Below, piece after piece: positions 6,718 to 11,494 of a DNA stretch of 11,494 nucleotides. Made by a program: the position numbers and the translations under genes. The first letter of the stretch is position 1. Each line of letters starts with the position of its first letter. The notes under the pieces are model-generated. The model ran no database searches and was not told the origin of the DNA. It saw only the letters and a program-made list of their open reading frames with translations. Source of the stretch: Phycisphaerae bacterium (lineage in GTDB: Bacteria; Planctomycetota; Phycisphaerae; JAAYCJ01); contig WFQY01000088.1 of NCBI GenBank assembly GCA_015486815.1, positions 1 through 11,494 on the forward strand. The letters run 5' to 3'.

Positions 6718-8250
6718 TCATTTTTTGCGGATTGACTTATGCTTTTTGTACAATTTCACCAGCATTCTATCCAACTGTTGCCTAACGCTATCGAACGTTT
6801 CCACGCTTTTACCTACCCCGTCGCGCGAGATAGCGACATCGACAAGCATATCGAGCATCTTCACATCAGCGCCGAGTTTTTTCAGCATATACAATCTTTT
6901 ATATTCCTGAATACCCTGACGAATAGCTTCGTATCCCCGCGAGCTTATCGGCCGACCGTCAGGGCCCTGCGGATATGTAAACGAATAATTTAATCTTTTG
7001 CCGACTTGCCCTTTCCATACATCTACATGCCAATCATTAGCAGCGAATATTCCAAACCCCTTAAGCCGATATTTCCACGCCAGCCAAGGGCCTGTTCGCA
7101 ATATCTGCCTACCCACCGCAGGCCTGCGAGATGCAAGTCCCCAAATATCATACGCCCATATAGGCTTACCTGTCGATTGCAAATACTTAAACGCCCCGCT
7201 ACTGTCCCACAGATGCCAAGTATAAGGACACCAAATATCAGTAACCGGATTAAGCACCTTAAGAGTTCCATCGATCGTCGTTGTGTTTTTCCCATTCTGT
7301 TTGACCCACGGAGGGTCATACCAAATCGGTGCCTGCGGAAAGTGCTTCTTTATCAATTTCGCATATTCAAGCGTTATCTTCGCTGTCTTGTCCGTAGGCT
7401 CATCGAACGGATTAAACGCCCATTGACTGCGTGGCACACCGAGTTTCTTTATGAGCTTTACCCGCTTAGCTGTCCATTCGAGATATTTTTTCTTTTCCTT
7501 CTCGTCGGGCAATTTAGCTGGATGATGATGACAAAACAGCAAAAATTTCGCACCCGCCTTCCACGCCTGCTCGTAATTTACCCACGCTACATTTATACCG
7601 TGCTCGATAAAATCGGGAATCATCTTTTTTCCCCACCACTGCCAAGCAATGTAATATAGCGGGCTATCTATAGGCAGCTCAGCATCCAAAACGCTAATGT
7701 TAATCGGTATTTCGCTTCTGTGCCCGAAATCGTCCCTGAATATCAACTTCGCAGTATAATTGCCCGATTTTATGCCTCGCAAATCAACTGTCAGCCAAAG
7801 AAAAATCGGACTATCGGGCAGAACCGTAAATCGCGGAAATCTTTTTATCTGCTTGTAATTCAGAACGGGCTTTGCTTTTGGTACATCGATTTTCCGTATC
7901 AGCGGATCCCAAACTATATCATCATTATATTTGACCTGCCCGACAACTCTCAGCTCTATACGATTTTTCAAAGGTTTCGCTGCAACTAATTTCACGATAA
8001 CTTCGGATTTTTTGTCAGATGCAATCGCACACGCACCCGTCAGCCAATCGTTACGAGGCCCCGAAAGATTTATCCGCTTTATCTCTCTCGTCAGCAAAAC
8101 AGCAAGCTGCTTTACGTCCGCTTCAACCCACGGATGAACATAACAAACCCGCCAATGCTGAATTTTCTGTTTTTTTAATTTTGTGTTTGCCCCGTTAGCA
8201 ACATATGCAATCGACAAGATAACACATAAAACAAATAATATTTTTTTCAT
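6718..8250 (-). CDS. secreted DUF4091/GH123-like glycoside hydrolase
   Basis: Starts with a Sec signal peptide (MKKILFVLCVILSIAYVANG, about residues 1-20), so it is exported. Residues about 30-190 form a beta-rich N-terminal domain, including WLTVDLRGIKSGNYTAKLIF (152-171), a form common before DUF4091 catalytic domains. The TIM-barrel part runs from about 195 to 455. AFNPFDEP (278-285) places adjacent Asp283-Glu284, matching the Asp-Glu pair that GH123 beta-N-acetylgalactosaminidases use for substrate-assisted catalysis. YPQGPDGRPISSRGYEAIRQGI (about 426-447) is the usual closing segment of this family. AAGGA lies 5 nt before the ATG at 8250. The stop overlaps an upstream ATG of the BNR gene by 4 nt. 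Activity on N-acetylhexosamine is inference from the motif only. Confidence 0.88.
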   Translation of the reverse strand: MKKILFVLCVILSIAYVANGANTKLKKQKIQHWRVCYVHPWVEADVKQLAVLLTREIKRINLSGPRNDWLTGACAIASDKKSEVIVKLVAAKPLKNRIELRVVGQVKYNDDIVWDPLIRKIDVPKAKPVLNYKQIKRFPRFTVLPDSPIFLWLTVDLRGIKSGNYTAKLIFRDDFGHRSEIPINISVLDAELPIDSPLYYIAWQWWGKKMIPDFIEHGINVAWVNYEQAWKAGAKFLLFCHHHPAKLPDEKEKKKYLEWTAKRVKLIKKLGVPRSQWAFNPFDEPTDKTAKITLEYAKLIKKHFPQAPIWYDPPWVKQNGKNTTTIDGTLKVLNPVTDIWCPYTWHLWDSSGAFKYLQSTGKPIWAYDIWGLASRRPAVGRQILRTGPWLAWKYRLKGFGIFAANDWHVDVWKGQVGKRLNYSFTYPQGPDGRPISSRGYEAIRQGIQEYKRLYMLKKLGADVKMLDMLVDVAISRDGVGKSVETFDSVRQQLDRMLVKLYKKHKSIRKK

Positions 8251-8265
8251 ATACTTCCTTTCATA

Positions 8266-9024
8266 TTAACCGATGTCAGCTTTTACCTTATCCACTAAAA
8301 TCTTGACCTTTTCTTCATCGATGACCGATATGAGCGTATCATCGCAATCGCTAGAGCCCATCTTCACCCCGTTGTTAGGCCAAGGCACTTGCGTCTTTAT
8401 CACCTTTTCCACACGTGAGTGAAATTCCCTCGCACCGATTTCAAGCATCTTATCGACATTCGTTTCGTTCACTTCACCGCCCGGCATAATGATAATATCA
8501 TTACCTGCGAGTTTAATGAGTTTTGCGATAAACTCCGCACCATCTACCACCGTCGCCCGCTGACCGGAAGTTAATATTCGTGTAACACCTATCTGCTTTA
8601 GTTGCTCCAACGCCCGTTCAGGCTCCTGGATTACATCAAATGCACGATGAAACGTTACTTCCATTCCTTTGCTTTTCGCTAACTCCGTAAGATTTTTTAC
8701 CGCATCGTAATCCAAAAATCCCTTTTCGTCCATCACACCCAACACAACGCAATCAGCTCCTATCTCGCCAGCAGCCTTTATATCATCCGCCATCACCTTC
8801 AGCTCATCTTCGCTATAAACAAAATCTCCGCCGCGTGGTCTAATCATCATCGAGACCTTAACTTCCGTTTCTTCGACAGCCCACTTCACATATCCGTAGC
8901 TTGGCGTCGTGCCACCCGAAAATTTATCAGAGCAAAGCTCAACTCGCGTCGCTCCGCCTTTTTGCGCATTGATAACATCCTGAACAGAAAAACAGCAAAT
9001 CTCTACATTGTAATCCATAATCAT
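8266..9024 (-). CDS. cutC: CutC family TIM-barrel protein
   Basis: Near-complete CutC: MDYNVEICCFSVQDVINAQK, then GGATRVELCSDKFSGGTTPS, MMIRPRGGDFVYSEDE, the EVTFHRAFDV strand, ILTSGQRATV, IIIMPGGEVNETN, and ending near GAREFHS. These are the strand and loop signatures of the family, and about 252 residues is its normal length. An in-frame upstream ATG at 9069 would overlap the preceding gene and add about 15 residues outside the fold, so ATG 9024 is preferred (9018 is also possible; the ribosome site is only a weak GAAAG). CutC was named for copper tolerance in E. coli, but that role is contested and its reaction is not established. It sits inside a carbohydrate operon with 17 bp before and 15 bp after it, with no copper gene nearby, so a sugar-related role is plausible but unproven. 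Confidence 0.93.
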   Translation of the reverse strand: MIMDYNVEICCFSVQDVINAQKGGATRVELCSDKFSGGTTPSYGYVKWAVEETEVKVSMMIRPRGGDFVYSEDELKVMADDIKAAGEIGADCVVLGVMDEKGFLDYDAVKNLTELAKSKGMEVTFHRAFDVIQEPERALEQLKQIGVTRILTSGQRATVVDGAEFIAKLIKLAGNDIIIMPGGEVNETNVDKMLEIGAREFHSRVEKVIKTQVPWPNNGVKMGSSDCDDTLISVIDEEKVKILVDKVKADIG

Positions 9025-9041
9025 TTTCTTTCGTAATAATG

Positions 9042-10859
9042 TTATTCGATAGGCCCACCAGCAGGCCAAACCAAACTTCCAGAATCTATTATCATCGCAG
9101 TATCGATATTCGATATTAACGGAAGATTTCTTTTAAGCTCATCCACATCGTCCGCTGTCAATAGCTTACCTGTCTTTTTGGAAAAATATACGTTTCCATC
9201 ATTTAAAATCACACGCCTACCGTCCGGACAATAGACTATCACAAGCGTATGCGCTTCGAGCGTAATAAGCTCACCCTTTTTAGCTTTCCTCTCCGCCAAC
9301 CCGCACCGATACGCAACATACCGCCCACCGCCTGGCAGACGGAGTTGCTCGACCAATCCCTTTATCACCGTCGCAAACGCACCGCAAATTCCCGAGCCAA
9401 ACCGCATTATCGACAACGGGCTATTCGTTATCTCGCTAAAGTTTTCTATCAGCTCATATACCATAACATCACTTTGACGAACAAATATACTCGCTGCCAC
9501 CAATCGTTCATCCTCATCGGAAAATCGCCTTTCTATCATCTTTGCGATTTTCCTCATCGCTCCGCGTTCCATCAGATTGAATTTTACCCTGCCATCTACA
9601 CTTTGCAGATAGAAATCCGACGGTGCTCCGTCAGCTGTCGTCATTCTAATCATTCGAGGCAAACGCTCAGCTATGGCAGATGCCCTTTTGAGATTATAAT
9701 CCGCACCTTTCGTATCAACCCTTTCTCCAAGCCGTAAAGCTGCCTCCAACCAATAACGCCCGTCATAAATCACCCTACCGGTTTTAGGGTCCGACAATCG
9801 CAGCTGCAGAAAACCCCTGCCAATATTGTGAATCCGATAAGGAAGATGAATTATATTTCTGCCGGCAGCAAGCGACATCCTACCACGAGAAGTTTTAACT
9901 TTCGTATCATCATAAAACCCTACATCGATAATCCACTCTGCTTTTATCCCACTCGATGTATGATTGTGAGCTTCCGCAACAATTTCATTCTCACCTAAAA
10001 GCCATTCGCCAAGCCACAACCGCTCCAGCGTTACCGAAACATCATTCAAATACATATCGCCAAAACGCATCGGCACTTCGACATTTTCGCCAAACCACCG
10101 CACTTCCGACCATACTGATTGCTCAGGCAGCCCCGAATGCCTAAAACGATGCGCATTAAACCCGATAACCGCCGGCAGCTTACCGTCTTCGCTCAACAAC
10201 GAAAACGGTATTTTGAACATCGCAGTCCAGCCACTTCTATCCCTATCACATCTGACTTTAAGCTCCCATTGCGAATTAAGTTCGATACTGCATTCTTCTT
10301 TGCTCACCGCAGTACTGATAGGATGTACCGGATATAAACTCGCATTTCGCTTTCCCCTCAACGAACCCTTCCCACCGCCAGGCGTCGCAAAAAATTCGAT
10401 ATATTCATCGTGCTGATGATTCGCATCAAAGACAATCGAGACATAATCGCTATAGTATGGCAGATGCTTGATATTTCTGCCGTTAAGCAAAATACTCCTT
10501 CCGCTAACACTTCGCCCTATTCCGTCGGGGTCTTGGGCACGAATAGCAATATATAGCTCATCTTCAAATCGTAAAGCTTTAAACGTCGTTTGCGCACGTG
10601 GCGAAGAATTTAACGAATGAATACCATTTAACACAAAAGGCTCGGAAACAGCTGACTGCGACCACGAGGGATTATCAAAATTGCCGTCAAACGCAGGCTT
10701 ACGCGAAACTTTCGGAACGATTATCGCTTTTGGCTGATGATATGTAACCTCTATCATCCGCCGATATTTCAAATACTCACTGTCTCGCTTCGCGCAGACA
10801 TTATCGAAAAACCATTTATGATGTGAAGGAATATCTGAGCGTGCAGATGTCTTTGTCAT
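9042..10859 (-). CDS. CBM9-like domain fused to a transglutaminase-like domain
   Basis: Residues about 50-275 look like a family 9 carbohydrate-binding (CBM9) domain: KPAFDGNFDNPSWSQSAV, FKALRFEDELYIAIRAQDPD, YSDYVSIVFDAN, SGWTAMFKIPFSLL, and FNAHRFR then WSEVRWFG. The centre (about 275-380) is beta-rich. The C-terminal half has GSGICGAFATVIKGLVEQL (488-506) with Cys492, then LEAHTLVIVY (534-543) with His537, and VILNDGNVYF (550-559) with Asp554. That order and spacing fits the Cys-His-Asp triad of the transglutaminase-like fold. No signal peptide is seen. GAGG lies about 7-8 nt before the ATG at 10859, supporting this start. The enzymatic activity is unknown; such domains may be proteases, amidases or inactive binders. 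An internal ATG at Met35 has less support. Confidence 0.75.
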   Translation of the reverse strand: MTKTSARSDIPSHHKWFFDNVCAKRDSEYLKYRRMIEVTYHQPKAIIVPKVSRKPAFDGNFDNPSWSQSAVSEPFVLNGIHSLNSSPRAQTTFKALRFEDELYIAIRAQDPDGIGRSVSGRSILLNGRNIKHLPYYSDYVSIVFDANHQHDEYIEFFATPGGGKGSLRGKRNASLYPVHPISTAVSKEECSIELNSQWELKVRCDRDRSGWTAMFKIPFSLLSEDGKLPAVIGFNAHRFRHSGLPEQSVWSEVRWFGENVEVPMRFGDMYLNDVSVTLERLWLGEWLLGENEIVAEAHNHTSSGIKAEWIIDVGFYDDTKVKTSRGRMSLAAGRNIIHLPYRIHNIGRGFLQLRLSDPKTGRVIYDGRYWLEAALRLGERVDTKGADYNLKRASAIAERLPRMIRMTTADGAPSDFYLQSVDGRVKFNLMERGAMRKIAKMIERRFSDEDERLVAASIFVRQSDVMVYELIENFSEITNSPLSIMRFGSGICGAFATVIKGLVEQLRLPGGGRYVAYRCGLAERKAKKGELITLEAHTLVIVYCPDGRRVILNDGNVYFSKKTGKLLTADDVDELKRNLPLISNIDTAMIIDSGSLVWPAGGPIE

Positions 10860-10899
10860 TTTTTTCCTCTAAATCCTAAAGAAGGCTGAACCATGTACA

Positions 10900-11494
10900 T
10901 TATTCCCATCCTCGCCAGCGCTTATCGAACGGATCGAGCCCTGCCGGTGAAAAGTTACCATCAAATCGAACTGTTGACACGTGCAAATCAACGTGAAGAA
11001 AATTAGCACTATCACCATGCCTCCAACTAATAACATCTTCGGGTGCACCGGTACCGTATGTCTGATAATTCCATGCATTATAAGTTCCTACACCATCGAA
11101 TACCAGAAAGGTATCAGGGTTAGCTATTCGGTCTATTTTTTTCAAAGCAGCCCAGAGATAAGGTCGGTCTGCCCAAATACCCGGCATCATCAGTTCATTA
11201 GTAGCATAATCGGTATTCCACGTTGGATTTTTATTATCAGGCGGAACCGATGGACAGAAAAATATATCATCCTTTTTAGTCGGGTCAGCAGACGAGCCAG
11301 CATAATTTTCATTCCCGAAATTAAGTGCGGTATTGCGTAAAATAACCGCCCAAGGCTGCCATTGAAGTTGACTATATCCGGGCAGTTTCAGAAAAGCATA
11401 CGATGGTGGTAAATATCCGTTAAACTGTTCGGCATACATATAAAACGCTGTCGATTGCTGTTTCAGATTTGAGAGGCATATTACCGTCCTTGCC
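10900..11494 (-). CDS. pseudopilin-like (prepilin type / DUF1559-like) protein, 5' end off window
   Basis: The reading frame is open to the edge and enters it as ARTVICLSNLKQQSTAFYMY (11493-11434), followed by AEQFNGYLPPS. This matches the common stretch after the prepilin helix in PVC-group proteins (usually CxSNLKQ...MYAxxNNGxxPPS). The N-terminal cleavage site and transmembrane helix would lie beyond 11494. The C-terminus SWRHGDSANFLHVDLHVSTVRF fits the H-x9-DG ending of this family except that Gly is replaced by Leu (H-x9-DL). Such proteins are abundant in Planctomycetota and Lentisphaerota and often sit at the head of sugar-utilisation loci; their job is unclear, with a surface or carbohydrate-binding role suggested. 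A 40-bp gap separates it from the CBM9 gene. Confidence 0.85.
   Translation of the reverse strand, partial: ARTVICLSNLKQQSTAFYMYAEQFNGYLPPSYAFLKLPGYSQLQWQPWAVILRNTALNFGNENYAGSSADPTKKDDIFFCPSVPPDNKNPTWNTDYATNELMMPGIWADRPYLWAALKKIDRIANPDTFLVFDGVGTYNAWNYQTYGTGAPEDVISWRHGDSANFLHVDLHVSTVRFDGNFSPAGLDPFDKRWRGWE

Noticed and set aside
7006..7659. 217-codon open frame on the plus strand
   Set aside because: It lies wholly antisense to the DUF4091/GH123-like gene and has no recognisable domain; its composition looks like a shadow of the real coding strand.
10869..11078. 69-codon open frame on the minus strand
   Set aside because: It overlaps the pseudopilin-like frame in another phase and shows no family features.
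1..11494. CRISPR arrays, tRNA or rRNA genes, insertion sequences
   Set aside because: No regular repeat-spacer pattern, no cloverleaf or rRNA stretch, and no transposase or terminal inverted repeats were seen on either strand.

Overview
The window most likely comes from a free-living bacterium of the PVC group, with Planctomycetota of the class Phycisphaerae as the best guess and Lentisphaerota or Kiritimatiellota as alternatives. The reasons are a pseudopilin-like protein with the H-x9-D ending typical of these phyla, a LacI regulator beside a GH2 enzyme, a GH123/DUF4091-type protein, a BNR_4-type propeller and a CBM9 protein, moderate GC by eye, and no SusC/SusD pair. This placement is inference from gene content; no ribosomal or other phylogenetic marker is present.

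All eight recognisable genes lie on the minus strand, so transcription runs from high to low coordinates. In that order they are: the C-terminal part of a pseudopilin-like protein (beyond 11494 to 10900); a CBM9 protein fused to a transglutaminase-like Cys-His-Asp domain (10859-9042); CutC (9024-8266); a secreted DUF4091/GH123-like glycoside hydrolase (8250-6718); a BNR_4-type beta-propeller (6700-5345); and a secreted right-handed beta-helix protein of the pectate-lyase-3 type (5316-3742). These six are packed with gaps of about 15-40 bp or short overlaps and look like one operon. A 143-bp gap at 3599-3741 then carries a probable promoter with a set of TTTCGTG repeats ahead of a GH2 glycoside hydrolase (3579-1222). 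A 221-bp gap (1001-1221) holds a strong sigma70-type promoter overlapped by two palindromic operators, ahead of a lacI-type regulator (1000-1) whose last few codons run off the window.

Taken together this looks like a polysaccharide-utilisation locus. Two proteins have Sec signal peptides (GH123-like, beta-helix), four appear cytoplasmic (GH2, CutC, LacI and probably the BNR propeller), and the CBM9-transglutaminase protein has no visible signal peptide. The target polysaccharide cannot be read from the sequence. The GH123-like Asp-Glu pair hints at an N-acetylhexosamine. The GH2 nucleophile context is closer to beta-glucuronidase/beta-galactosidase types. The propeller fold is shared with ulvan-lyase families. 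No transporter is encoded in the window. No RNA gene, CRISPR array, insertion sequence or other mobile element was seen.

The most interesting points are the two-operator autoregulatory promoter of lacI (operator centres 41 bp apart), the separate repeat-decorated promoter of the GH2 gene, the CBM9-transglutaminase fusion, and the presence of cutC inside a carbohydrate operon.
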